Program-made: the position numbers and the translations under genes
Shown here: piece by piece, positions 21,480-33,062 of the stretch
Layout of the letters: every line of letters begins with the position of its first letter
Position numbering within the stretch: the stretch's first letter is position 1
The notes under the pieces: model-generated
Told to the model about the DNA's origin: nothing
The model's input: only the letters and a program-made list of their open reading frames with translations
The model's database searches: none
Assembly (NCBI GenBank): GCA_030035585.1
Contig: CM057463.1
Coordinates: 139,346,736 to 139,410,735, forward strand
Reading direction: 5' to 3'
DNA length: 64,000 nt
Source of the DNA: Dugong dugon
Taxonomy: Eukaryota; Chordata; Mammalia; Sirenia; Dugongidae

Positions 21480-23513
21480 TTGAATATACCCTACCTGAAT
21501 GTAAAGACCATCTCAAGAATAGATTTGACGCATTGAACACTAATGACCGAAGACCAGACAATTTGTGGGATCAAGGACATCATACATTAAGACAGCAAAA
21601 GGTCATTAAAAAGACAGGAAAGAAAGAAAAGACCAAAATGGATGTCAGAAGAGACTGAAACTTGCTCTTGAATGTAGGGTAGCTAAAGAAAAAGGAAGAA
21701 ATAATGAAGTAAAAGAGCTGAACAGAAGATTTCAAAGGGAGGCCTGCAAAGACAAAGTAAAGTATTATAATGAAATGTGCAAAGACCTGGAGTTAGAAAA
21801 CCAAAAGAGAAGACGACGCTCGGCGTTTCTCAAGCTGAAAGAACTGAATAAAAAATCCAAGCCTTGACTTGCAGTTTTGAAGAATTCTATGGGCAAAATA
21901 TTGAATGGCACAGGAAGCAGCAAGAGAAGATGGAAGGAATACACAGAGTCACTATACCAAAAGAATTGGTCAGTGTTCAACCTTTTTAAGAGGTAGCTAT
22001 GATTAAGAACCGATGGTACTGAAGGAAGAAGTCCAAGCTGCACTGAAGGCATTGGCGAAAAACAAGGCTCCAGGAATTGATGGAATAACAATTGAGATGC
22101 TTCAACAAATGGCTACAGTCCTGGAAATGCTCACTTGTTATACCAAGAAATTTGGAAGACAGCTACCTGGTCAACCAACTGAAAGAGATCCATATTTGTG
22201 CCCATTCCAAGGAAAGGTGATCCAACAGTATGTGGAAATTATCAAACAATATCATTAATATCACACGTAAGTACAATTCTGCTGAAGATCATTCAAAAAC
22301 AGTTGCAGCAGGGCATCAAAAGGGAACTGCCAGAAATTCAAGCTGGATTTAGAAGAGGATGTGGAATGAGGGATGTCATAGTTGATGTCAGATGGATCTT
22401 GGCTGAAAGCAAAGAATACCAGAAAGGTGTTTAGCTGTGTTTTATTGACTATGCAAAGGCATTCAACTGCATGGATCACAAGAAATTATGGATAACATTG
22501 TGAAGAATGGAATTCCAGAACACTTAATTGTGCTCCTGTGGAGCCTGTACATAGACCAAGAGGCAATCGTTGGAGCAGAACAAAGGGATAGCACATAGTC
22601 TCAAATCAAGAAAGGTTTGCATCAGGATTGTATTCTTTCACCATACTTATTCAATCTGTATGCTGAGGAAATAATCTGAGAAGCTGGACTATATGAAGAA
22701 GAACGTGGCAACAGGATTGGAGGAAGACTTATTAAGAACCTGCAATATGCAGATGACACAACGTTGCTTGCTGAAAGCGAAGGGGACTTGAAGCACTTAC
22801 TGATGAAGATCAAAGACCACAGCCTTCAGTTTGGATTACACCTCAACACAAAGAAAACAAAAATCCTCACAACTGGACCAATAAGTAACATCATGATAAA
22901 CAGAGAAAATATTGAAGTTGTCAGGGATTTCATTTTATGCTCATTTCAATCAATGCCTATGGAAGCAGCAAACGACGTATTGCATTGGGCAAATCTGCTG
23001 CAAGAGATCTCTTTAAAGTGTTAAAAAGCAAAGATGTCACTTTGAGGGCTAAGGTGTGCCTGACCCATGGCATGGTATTTTCAATCACTTCGTATGCATG
23101 AAAAATCTGTACAATGAATAAGGAAGACCAAGGAAGAATTGATGCATTTGAATTATGGTGTTGGTCAAGAATACTGAATATGCCATGGACTGCCAGAAGA
23201 ACAAATAAATCTGTCTTGGAAGGAGTACAGCCAGAATGCTCCTTGGAAGCAAGGATGACTTTGTCTCACTTACTTTGGGCATGTTATCAGGAGGGATCAG
23301 TCCCTGGAGAAGGATATCATACTTGGTAAAGTAGTGGATCAGCAGATAAGAGGAAGACCATCAATGAGATGGATTGACCCAGTGGCTGCAACAATGGGCT
23401 CAAATGTAGTAACAATTGTGAGGATGGCGCAGAACCAGGCAGTGTTCCGTTCTGTTGTACATAGGGTCGCTATGAGTTGGGACCGATTCGATGGCACCTA
23501 ACAACAACAACAT
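21480..23513 (+). mobile_element. RTE-type LINE, 5'-truncated and mutated
   Basis: A non-LTR retrotransposon of the RTE/BovB type. The text begins in the distal endonuclease region (about 21490-21660), runs through a lysine-rich linker, and enters the RT palm with NKAPGIDGITIEMLQ (from about 22060). The catalytic YADD box is at 22746-22757 (QYADDTTLLAES). A C-terminal region follows (FELWCWSRILNMPWTARRTN near 23148-23210). At least three frames and several stops are involved. The 3' end reads gtcgctatgagttgggaccg then ACAACAACA, closely matching AfroSINE tails. No clear target duplication was found. Confidence 0.9.
22013..23329 (+). pseudogene. RTE reverse transcriptase remnant
   Basis: Open pieces at 22013-22258, 22198-22434, 22764-23024 and 23114-23329 together span RT fingers, palm and the C-terminal region. 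The second carries QAGFRRG, an RT motif, and the third follows the YADD box. An intact enzyme would nick DNA and reverse-transcribe its RNA in place, and could act on SINE RNA that shares its tail. This copy cannot encode one because of frameshifts and stops, such as the one at 22432-22434. Confidence 0.85.
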
Positions 23514-23515
23514 AG

Positions 23516-23831
23516 TGTTCTGAAAGAAATTCATACTTGGCTCCTTTGGATTATAATCAGTTGAGCATGGCTTTAAAATATATGTTACCAAAGAAAGTTT
23601 AGAATGAAATACCTGGAAGGGGGTTTAGTATTGATCAGTCTCTTCAGTTTATATCTGGAAAATTTAGGGAAGTCGTACTCCCCAAAGTGAAATTAAGTGG
23701 TAGCTGTTGAAAGTTAGGAGTGTCAGTTAATCATTCCTCTTTTCTGAGTTCTGGATGGTAGCAAGAACACATAAATCCTGAAAAAAAAAAAATCATAGAA
23801 TCAGTGTATTAACAACTGTTAATGCCAGACT
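23516..23831. other. Unassigned sequence
   Basis: A short A run at 23780-23791; nothing else recognised. Confidence 0.45.
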
Positions 23832-24042
23832 GAAGTTTCCTGCGTGGTGTAAACAGTTTATGCTCGGCGGGTAACCGAAAGGTTGGTAGTTTGAACCCAC
23901 CCAGAGGCATCATGAAAAAAAATGACTGGCGATCTGATTCCACAAAGATTACAGCTAAGAAAACTCTATGGAACAGCTCTTTTCTGTAACACATAGGGTT
24001 GCCATGAGTTGGAATCGACTCCACAGCGCAAGACAACAACAA
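23832..24042 (+). repeat. AfroSINE, (CAA)-tailed
   Basis: Forward SINE: taaccgaaaggttggtagtt, acaaagattacagctaag, ggttgccatgagttggaatc, ending in gacaacaacaaaaa. Its B-box-like segment is gtagtttgaaccc. Confidence 0.9.
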
Positions 24043-24519
24043 AAATATCTGGATTAGAAAGTGCTGCTGGGACATGAGGTTAAAGTGTCAGTGTTTTGTA
24101 ATGTCCCCTCAAAATCGAGACCTTGGAGGCCTTCCATAGGTAGTGTTGGCTCTGCAAAGCTGACTCCAAGTACACATGTCCTGCTAGTCCCATGTAAGAG
24201 ACCAGGCCCGCTTTGCAAACTCAGACACTCACAGAGTGCAAACTCAGATGAGCCCACATGGCCTTTTCCATGCACTGACCCTCCCCATGCCACCTTTTCC
24301 TGAAAGCATGCCCTGTAGGTCAGCAGATGCTTTTAAAATGCCAGAAAACATCTAAAATACTATTTGCCCTGTAATCTTAACTAGATTATTAATTTGTTTA
24401 GCTTGCCTCTTTGAGCAATCTATGTCGTATCAGGGCAAAGGCCATCCTAGCATCTGCCCAAAATATCATAATTCCAGATTTATTTTATTTTATTTTTGAT
24501 GATAATTCTTCTTACTTTT
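24043..24519. other. Relatively GC-rich unassigned patch
   Basis: At 24061-24303 both strands have open frames of about 80 codons in locally GC-richer DNA. Neither translation is recognisable and the mutual overlap suggests chance. Confidence 0.45.
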
Positions 24520-24714
24520 GGAGCCCTGATGGTGCAGCAGTTAAGAGCTCAGCTGCAAACCAAAAGGTCAGTGGTTCAAATCCACCAGTGGCTACACAGG
24601 AGAAGCATGTAGCAGTTGCTTCTATAAAGATTATAGCCTAGGAAACCATATGGGGCAGTTCTACTCTGTCCTGTAGGGTCTCTATGAGTCGGAATCGACC
24701 CAAAGGCAACAGGT
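24520..24714 (+). repeat. AfroSINE, full-length
   Basis: Complete head (ggagccctgatggtgcagca), body and tail (cgacccaaaggcaacaggt). Confidence 0.93.
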
Positions 24715-24861
24715 ATCACTTTATTAAGTTGCCTCATTAGTGAAGGAGTTTGATGTCAGGGAAGGAATAAGCACCTGCAGTCTCTGAGGATATATGATTT
24801 TAATTTAGTTCTTTATTCCTTCATCATGCCACAGAGAATTTGAGGAATCTAACCCATTATT

Positions 24862-25044
24862 GGAGCTCTGGTGGTGCAGTGGTTAAGAACCATGGCAAGC
24901 TACAGTTGCTAGCCAAAAGGTTGGCAGTTCAAATCCACAGCTACTCCTTGGAAACTCTATGGGGCGGTTCTAATCTGTTTTATAGGGTCACTATGAGTCG
25001 GAATCGACTCAACGCCAACGAGTTTGTTTTTGTTTTTGTTTAAT
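24862..25044 (+). repeat. AfroSINE, short subtype, with target duplication
   Basis: Forward SINE with tggagctctggtggtgca head and a (GTTTTT)n tail. Flanks ccattatt(g) at 24854-24862 and 25045-25053 match. Confidence 0.93.
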
Positions 25045-25053
25045 CCATTATTG

Positions 25054-26100
25054 AGAAAAGGATATCCGCCCCCCTTCAGGAATTTGGTGCCTAACACACT
25101 TCTATTAAGCAGTGTGGATCCAAATGAAATACACAAGAAGGAACTCAGTGAATCATTCACATATGTGGTCTCTGTAATTTGTTAAATCCTTTCTGTATTG
25201 GAAAAACTCCAGGAACCAAAAGAGTCAAGAGGATTGAGTGGGTTGAAATTAAAAGGCACTGCATCGTATGTCTCCATGCTGAAACAACAACTCTCGGGGA
25301 GATATGCATGTTTGTTTTAATTTATGTCTTGGTAACGCTTTACTCAGCCCTGCTCACTTTCTCTCTTTCTGGCCCCCTTACTCTCTTGCTCTATCTCCTC
25401 CATATAAAGTCTTGTTTGTGAGTACAGAGTAAATTAAGCTCAGTACCTTCAATCTCTGTGATCTTCTATCACAAATTAAAGAGACTCAAGATATTTTGCA
25501 TAGTTTTGACCACACATTCACAAAAGAAACTAAAAAAGAACATTCTTTTTCATGTAGTAAACACCAGGGATGCAGCTGTAATTTTAGCTGAGTGGGTGGC
25601 TGTCCTGCAGCAGTATTTCTTTCCATTTCTACTAATGGAAAGTATTACCTACACATGCTATAAAAGAGGTATTGTCCTGTCTTAATTACCTGTGGACTTG
25701 TATGTCTATGTTCTCCGGAATATAGGTGATAACTCTCAACTCTGCAAATCTGGTGTCTTTTGTTGATAGGAAAGTAGCAGCTTGGGGTCTGTGTATGATT
25801 TCTTTGTGCCATTATTTATTATTCTCATAATCAGTTCATCATTAAAATAATTCCTTCATTTAATAATTTCTATATTCCAAAGATTGTAAAAGAGCCTGCT
25901 CAGAATGTATTCTATCCGTTCTGAATAACTTACTGCTCTTTAGTTTATGAACTGATATAGATGTTCATCCATTTCAGTGGTTCTTAACCAGGCTGTGAGA
26001 ATAGAATTATTGGGGTAGGGGGCTTTCGGAAAACATAGATGGTAATGTCTGAGGGGGGCTGGACATCAGAAAGTTTTCAACTTTCCCTCTCTTCTTTCTG
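25054..26100. other. Unassigned sequence
   Basis: No repeat recognised. Short frames at 25179-25421 and 25458-25685 have no recognisable product. Confidence 0.45.
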
Positions 26101-26286
26101 GTGTCCCCGGGTGGTGCAAACTGCTCCTAACCAAAAGATTGGAAGTTCAAATTCACCTAGGAGTTCCTCAGAAGAAAGGCCCGGCAATCTACTTCAGAAA
26201 AATCAGCCACTTAAAACCCTATGGAGCACAGCTCTACTCTGACACACATGAAGTTGCTATAAGTTGGAATAAACTCAACAGCAACT
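26101..26286 (+). repeat. AfroSINE, 'gtccctgggtgg' head subtype
   Basis: Head gtgtccccgggtggtgcaaa, body tactctgacacacatgaagt, tail aactcaacagcaac. The head variant and the gacacacat segment match the copy at 53685-53885. Confidence 0.88.
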
Positions 26287-26334
26287 TTTTCTTTTTTGGC
26301 CTTGAGAGGTAACAAAGCAGAATAGTATAATAGA

Positions 26335-26424
26335 CCCTGTAGCCAGCCTGTGTGGCCTCAAATCCTGGCTGCCACTTCCAATTAGTGTGACTTTAGACAA
26401 GGCAGTTAATTACTCAAATCCTCA
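26335..26424 (+). repeat. MIR, left part
   Basis: Forward MIR head: tggcctcaaatcctggctgc, agtgtgactttagacaagg. It is cut by the L1 insertion and resumes at 28101-28250. Confidence 0.8.
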
Positions 26425-28100
26425 ATTTCTTTTTTTATTGTGCTTTAAGTGAAAGTTTACAATTCAAGTTAGTTTCTCATACAAAAATTTATACACACAT
26501 TGTTATGTGGCCCTAGTTGCTCTCCCTATACTGTGACAGCACACTCTTCCTTTCCACCCTGGATTTCCTGCGTCCATTCAAACAGCTGCTGACCCTCTCT
26601 GCCTTCTCATCTCGCCTCCAGACAGGAGCTGCCCATTTAGTCTCATGTATCTACTTGAGCTAAGAAACACTCTTCTTGAGTATCATTTTATGTTCCATAG
26701 TGCAGTCTAGTCTTTGACTGAAGAGTTGGCTTTGAGAATGGTTTAATTTTGGGCTAACAGAGAGTTCGGGGGCCATGTCTTCAGGGGTCCCTCCAGTCTC
26801 AGTCAAACCATTAAGTCTGGTCTTTTTACTAGAATTTGAGTTACGCACTCCACTTTTCTCCTGCTCTGTCAGGGGCTGTCTGTTGTATTCTCTGTCAGGG
26901 TGGTCATTGGTGGTAGCCGGACACCATCTAGTTCTCCTGGTCTCAGGCTGATGGAGTCTCTGGTTTATGTAGCCCTTTCTGTCTCTTGGGCTAATATTTT
27001 CCTTGTGTCTTTGGTGTTACTCATTCTCCTTTGCTCCAGGTAGGTTGGGGCCAACTGATGCATCTTAGATGGCCGCTCACTAGCTTTTAAGACCCCAAAT
27101 GCCATTCACCAAAGTGAGATGCAGAACATTTTCTTAATAAACTTTGTTATGCCAATTGACCTAGATGACCCCTGAAACCATAGTCCCTAGACTCCCTACT
27201 ATTCTGTCCCTCGAAGTGTTTGGTTGTATTCAGGAAACTTTTTAGCTTTTGATTTAGTCCAGTTGTGCTGACTTCTCCTGTAGTGTGTGTTGTCCTTCAC
27301 TTCACCTAAGATAATTCTTATCTACTATCTAGTTAGTGAATACCACTTTCCCTCCATACCCATACTTGTAACCATCAAAGAATATTTCCTTCTGTGTTTA
27401 AACCTTTTCTTGAGTTCTTATAATAGTGGTCTTACAGAATATTTGTCCTTTTGCAACTCACTAAATTCACTCAGCATAACGCCTTCCAGATTCCTCCATG
27501 TTATGTTTCACGGATTCATCGTTGTTCTTTATCATTTTTAGTATTCCACTGTGTGGATATACCACACTTTGTTTATCCATTCGTCTGTTGATGGGCACAT
27601 AGGTTGTTTCCATCTTTTTGCTATCATGAATAGTGCTGCAGTGAACATGGATATGTGTATATCTGTTTGTGTAACGGCTCTTATTTCCCTAGGATATATT
27701 TTAAGGAGTGGGATTGCTAGATCGTATGATACTTCTATTTCTAGCTTTTTAAAGAAGCACCAAATCAATTTGCAAAGTGGTTATACCATTTTACATTCCT
27801 ACCAATAGTGTATAATGTTCCAGTCTCTCCACAACCTCTCCAGCATTCATTATTTTGTGTTTTCTGGATTAATGCTAGCCTTGTTGGGGTGAAATGGTAT
27901 CTCAGTGTAGTTTTGATTTGCATTTCTCTAATGGCTAATGTTTGTGAGCATTTCCTCATGTTCCAGTTAGTCACTTGAATATCTTCTCTGGTGAAGTGCC
28001 TGCTTATATCCTTTGCCCATTTTTTAATTGGATTATTTGTCTTTTTGTTGTTGAGGTTTTGCAGTATCTTGTAGATTTTACCGATTAGATGCTGATTGGC
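26425..28100 (-). mobile_element. L1, 5'-truncated, inserted into a MIR
   Basis: Reverse-complement L1 of the same lineage as the full-length element at 38.2-45.9 kb. The T-rich left end is its poly(A) tail. 26430-27420 is a long 3' UTR, and 27420-28100 is the C-terminal ORF2 (minus-strand frames 27538-27768 and 27765-27974, containing [18 protein letters not shown]). Flanks aatcctca at 26417-26424 and 28101-28108 are identical and the MIR reads on across the junction, so both ends are secure. Confidence 0.93.
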
Positions 28101-28255
28101 AATCCTCAGGTTCTTTATTTGTAAAATGGGAATGATGGTAATAATAAAACATACGTCAGAGAATTTTTGAAAGGATTACCTGAACTGTTACAGAATAGTG
28201 TCTGGCACATAGTATGTAGCATATGGGTATATTAATAAATATTTAATTCTTACTT
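28101..28255 (+). repeat. MIR, right part
   Basis: Continuation of 26335-26424: ggttctttatttgtaaaatg, gtgtctggcacatagtatg. Confidence 0.82.
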
Positions 28256-28510
28256 CCAGTATTTTTTTATTTTAAAATTTCTCCCAAATGTTAAGGTAAG
28301 CCTTATTTATTTACATGTGATTTATGCATTTTAAACACTTAAAAAGTTGGTGTTTCTAAGCAATGCACTAAGATTTTCTGTTATTGCCTTGTTTCATCCT
28401 CCCATAATCTCCCAGTGTGTGCTCAAGAAAACCCAGCTGATGATTATACTATTTCATTAAAATTTGATTATTTATACCATCACTTTATTCCAACATGATT
28501 TTGGGTAAGT
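28256..28510. other. Unassigned sequence
   Basis: Nothing recognised. Confidence 0.45.
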
Positions 28511-28522
28511 AGCTTACAAAAA

Positions 28523-28729
28523 GGAGCCCTGGTGTTGCGATGATTATGCACTCTGCTGCTAATGCAAAGGTTGGCCATTCGAACCCAACCTTTAGCTCTG
28601 TGGGAGAGAAGACCTGTCAATCTGCCCCTGTAAAAATTACAGCCTAGAAAAGCTTATGGGGCAGTTCTACTCTGTCGCATAGAGTCACTATGAGTCAAAA
28701 TTGACTTGAGGTCACCCAACAACAACAAC
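28523..28729 (+). repeat. AfroSINE, (CAA)-tailed, with target duplication
   Basis: Full SINE ending cacccaacaacaacaac. Flanks agcttacaaaaa (28511-28522) and agcatacaaaaa (28730-28741) differ at one base. Its tail is the closest in the window to the RTE end. Confidence 0.92.
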
Positions 28730-28808
28730 AGCATACAAAAATATGTACAATTAAACAAGTTAATTAACAAGTTAAAACAGCTAAATAAGAAACTTAGAGC
28801 AAAGGAAA

Positions 28809-29003
28809 GGAGCCCTGGTGGTGCAATGGTTAAGCACTTAGCTGCTAACTGAAAGGTCGGTGGTCTGAACCCACCAGCTGCTCCACCTGAGAAAGATGTG
28901 ATAATCTGCTTCTGTAAACACTGGAAACCCTATGGGGCAATTCTACTCTGTCCTATAGGGTTGCTAGGAGTCGGAATCCACTTGGTGGCACACAACAACA
29001 ATA
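28809..29003 (+). repeat. AfroSINE, full-length, (CAA)-tailed
   Basis: Head ggagccctggtggtgcaatg, body agaaagatgtgataatctgc, tail ggcacacaacaacaat. Flanks agagcaaaggaa and agaacaaagaag look like a mutated duplication. Confidence 0.93.
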
Positions 29004-30392
29004 GAACAAAGAAGAAGCAAGAGCAGGAAGATAAATTAGCCTTTTAAGTTCGATTCCCAAGAATGTGCTTATAAGGGCCTGTCCTCTTTCTAGAGTGAAG
29101 TTTCAGACAGTTCAGTCCAGAACCACATCATTCGGGGCTAAATTTATACCAAAATAACATTTTACATTGTCTGTGCAACAGCTTTCCTGTTAACTTAGGA
29201 AATAGTAAGATAACTTTTATTATTGCTGTTTCTATAACAAGGAAATTGCAGGCTTTAGAAAATGAAGCAACTATTTCTAGTTGACTTTACAGGTCAGTGA
29301 CAATGAAAATCCAATATTCAGATGCTGTTTGTTTTACCTACAAATGACATACTTTATGTCATATTATTTGATAAAACATAAATCCTCTAAAAATACCTTC
29401 CAGACATTACTACCCCATAAAATACAACTGTTTACATTCATTGTCCAAAGAAGTGAGCCTAAGGGTGTGCCAGATGTTGCATTTATTTCCATTTTTATGT
29501 CCACTTTTATCAAAGCACACAAGTGCTTGTGGTTAACTCTCAAGGCTATAAAAGGAGACTAATGAGAAGTCGAGAAGTTTGGCTCGGCGTTCACCCACCA
29601 TCTCCTCTGGACATCCTTCCTCTGTTTTGTCAAACAGCTGTCAGGGGCACATACTCTACAGGCTGATCTTCAGGACACCCTTCCTGGAGAGCTGCTTGGC
29701 AGGAGGAGAGGTTGGCAAGTGTTCCCCAAGAGGCCAGAGAGAATATGTGGTGTTCTTGTGGACTAATCCACTAAAACAAGAGGAAGACAAAATAACTGTC
29801 AAGTCTAAATTTGTTAAAAAGCATTTAGTGCTCCAACATGGTTACCTTCAAGATTGATTGTGGAAACTTTTCATTCCCTGTGTCAAAGGAGGCAGGTTGG
29901 AGATGTTGCACTTTACAAGTCACTGACAACGTTAAGCGCTACAGGATTGTTTTGTTTGGTGAATCTATTCCAAGACTGAACATGATGAAGGAGGCTGAGA
30001 AGTCACAGTGTCTTCAAGGTCTCCATGGAGAGTCTGCATGTTATTTGTGTATGTGTAAAATTCCCCTTCTCAGATGGCTAACCCTCATGCTAATCCTACT
30101 GAAAATGACAGATTAGAAGGAAACATGAAAAGATGAGATGAAAATCTCTTGATTAATGTAGTTTTTGGTTGTGAGTTCGGTAGTAGCTTACATTTCTGTC
30201 TGACAGTTTTTCAGTTCTCATGTTCTTATCAATCCATTTTGAAGGGTGAAGGATGTTAATTAGGGCACAGAAGCCCCACCTTTATTTTATATTCAGCACA
30301 TAGGCAATTATAGCTTTTAATTTCTTTCATTGGCTTTCGAATAACTGGTGGGCTGTAGTTAAAAATAGAATTATCCTTCTTTGTAAACCACT
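29004..30392. other. Unassigned sequence with a TATA-like string and consecutive short frames
   Basis: No repeat family recognised. TATAAAAGG at 29547-29555 precedes plus-strand frames at 29579-29857 and 29838-30116 (the latter with a true ATG). None of the translations is recognisable. A processed pseudogene or LTR fragment is possible. Confidence 0.4.
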
Positions 30393-30588
30393 GCAAAAAA
30401 AAAAACAAAAACAAAACCAAAAAACAACCCACACTTGTTGCTGTTGAGTCAATTCCAACTCATAGTGATCCTATAGGACAGAGCATAACCGCCCATAAGG
30501 TTTCTGAGGAACGGCTGGCTGGTCGGTTTGAATTGCCGACATTTTGGGTAGCAGCGGAGCTCTTAACCACTGTGCTACCAGCACTTCA
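30393..30588 (-). repeat. AfroSINE
   Basis: Reverse-complement SINE with an A-rich left tail, then cttgttgctgttgagtcaat, and a head side of ttaaccactgtgctaccag. Confidence 0.88.
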
Positions 30589-30594
30589 TTGTTC

Positions 30595-30905
30595 ATTTAC
30601 TGAGTGCTTATTAGGTACATGGTTCTAGGCTAAGTACTGTGGGGAATATAGAGAACAACCAACACCAAAACAGACTTAGATGGTAGAGAGAAAAACATGA
30701 TTTCAAGTCTGATCTGGGTTTAAATATTAGCTCCATCATTTATTCACTATGTAAATTTAGGTAAGTTTATTACTCTCTTGAGGCCTCAACTTCCTCATTT
30801 GTAATCCTGAAATAATAATTCCTGCCACAGACACTCATTACTGTGAGAATTAAATCATACAATACTTGGCACATACAAGACACTCAATAACTGTTAATTC
30901 CTATG
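30595..30905 (+). repeat. L2 tail-like fragment (reverse) followed by MIR (forward)
   Basis: 30595-30660 resembles a reversed L2 tail (tactgagtgcttattaggta). From about 30690 a forward MIR follows: tgaggcctcaacttcctcat, acttggcacatacaagacac. Confidence 0.7.
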
Positions 30906-31004
30906 CCTGCCCTCATTTTATAAACACATGACAAAAGCCTAAATGTGCAGAGAAAAAACAAAAATTGGTGGAACAGAATGTATTTATTGTGAGTAGATAT
31001 GATT

Positions 31005-31206
31005 TGAGAGGAGCCCTGGTGGCACGGTTATTAAGTGCTCGGCTGCTAACCAAAAGGTCAGCGTTTCCAACCCAGCAACAACTCCACTGGGGAAAGATGT
31101 GACAGTCAGCTGCTGTAAAGATTTACAACCTTGGAAAACCCTATGGGGCAGTTCTACCCTGCCTATAGGGTTGCTATGAGTAGGAATCTACTGCATATCA
31201 ATGGAT
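31005..31206 (+). repeat. AfroSINE with 11-bp target duplication
   Basis: Full SINE, long subtype (ggagccctggtggcacggtt ... ggttgctatgagtaggaatc). Flanks tagatatgatt at 30994-31004 and 31207-31217 are identical. Confidence 0.93.
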
Positions 31207-31217
31207 TAGATATGATT

Positions 31218-32441
31218 CAAAGATTCAAATTGTACAGCATCAACGGGAAAGTCTCAGGAAGGTACTCCAAATAGGGGACAGTGAAAATGGGTTATATAAG
31301 TCACTGTCATGTTAATTTTTCAGGAGATAGCATCAGAACACATGCAGAGTTCCAGGGTCAGTCAGTTGTAGAAGTAAAGTCACTAAGAACATGCTATAGA
31401 TTTTCCAGTCAGGCCTGGGGTTCCTGCTCCTTGAAACTGGCTGTACATAGATAGTTCTCTAAAAGAACTCAATGCCTAAGACTGCCTACTAGGCTATTGT
31501 TTGACTTGAAGGTGCCTTTAGGAAAACAGTTCCTTCAAGGCTCAAGGGCCAAAAGGACACTTACAGGCAGATGGCTTGAGTGGGTCATTCCAGCTCCATA
31601 GACCCAGAAATCTGGAATCCAGGAGAATTACAATGGTTTCTCTCATGTAAGGAAATTAAGACAAATATTCAAATATTTATAAACAAAGCAACCCCAAAGT
31701 ATTCATAAGTAAGGTGTAATAAACATTCAAAGGAGAGAAAGGTCTCTTCTGGTTGGAGATGAGGAGATATGAGTGGGGAATTAGCAAAGGCTTCATGAAG
31801 GAGGCTGTCTACAAGAATAGACTGGATCTTGGTAGGCAAAAAGAAGGGGGGTGGGTGGGTAGAAATGTTCTAGATGGAAAGAAGATCAAGAATGTAAAGA
31901 TGCAGGTGGAAAAATGTAGAATGTGGAGTGACATGTAGTAAAACCACGGCTTGACTAGAAGAAATGCATAGAAGAAAAAGAGTTAAGGCTGAAATTATGA
32001 TTCCCTGGAAGACGATGTCCAAAGGAAAAGAATGGGGTATACTATTTGAATTGGCTAAAAACTACTCCTTGTTTTGCAAACATGTAACAGAACAGAAAAA
32101 TTATGCCTTTATGGTAGGAATTGTATTTCAGGGTAACCAGATAGCCCCAGTTGGTAAGGAAATTTTTTTTTACAGAAGAATGTGAGTCTATACTGTGGAA
32201 AGAATGATAGAATTAGAAAATAACATTCTGCAACCCTTATTGGAAATATTGATGCAGGCAAAGATAGTCACTTGGTGTTAAAATCAGTAGGTGTACAGTT
32301 GATGGAATAACTGGACATCCGTATGGTGTCAAAATCATACCACACTGATTATTTTATAGCCTTAAGAAAAAAAATAAAACTGTCACAATAGAAGGATCAG
32401 ATCCTTACCACTCAAATCAGGCGGCCAATTTTATCATCATT
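31218..32441. other. Mostly unassigned sequence, weak ancient LINE signal
   Basis: About 31750-31910 (aaaggcttcatgaaggaggc and following text) resembles the reverse strand of an ancient L2-type element but is very diverged. The rest shows nothing. Confidence 0.4.
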
Positions 32442-32500
32442 ACATGGGGTTGCTATGAGTCAGAATCAACTGACTGCTACTAACAACAACAACAACAATA
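32442..32500 (+). repeat. AfroSINE or RTE tail fragment
   Basis: Only ggggttgctatgagtcagaa and an (ACAACA)n tail are left, so the two families cannot be told apart here. Confidence 0.7.
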
Positions 32501-33062
32501 ATGGTAGGTCAACCATTATAAGTCTAAAATGGAACACACAACATCACTTATTATGTATTTTAGTTAAAAACTTTTAACTTGAATCCATTAAGACTTTAGA
32601 GCTAACTTCCAGTTTATAGGAAATGTTGCAGCTAGACTAAGCCAATTATGCCATTGTGTTAATAATAACTGACAAAAGGTCAATTCCCAAAATTCAAAGA
32701 TAATTCACATCCCCACTTTCCCATTTCTCCATCTTTGACATTAGCCACCACGTGACACTTTCCCTAACCCCCCAGAGTTAGGTCAGACCTCATCCCTGGC
32801 CACCCTGACTCAGGTCAAAACACACAAGCTAGGACTCTGTCCTTCAGTTTTCCAAATACCCAGATGCCAGTTTCTGCTGGTTCTCACTATGGCCAGTGAG
32901 TTTAATAATTCACTAGAATGACATATGGAACTCACAGAACATTGTCTACACTTAACATAACAACCTTAATATAAATAACCACAAAGGGATATAAACAAAG
33001 CAGTGCACAGGTCTCGCTCTGGGAGGGAGACTTTCATTGTTCTCAAGGATTTGCCCCATCTC
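32501..33062. other. Unassigned sequence
   Basis: Nothing recognised; a C-rich patch near 32755-32820. Confidence 0.45.

Noticed and set aside
21765-22091. 108-codon minus-strand frame
   Set aside because: Antisense shadow of the RTE coding region.
24054-24303. Overlapping 80-codon frames on both strands
   Set aside because: Mutually antisense and unrecognisable; local GC content alone would lengthen frames.
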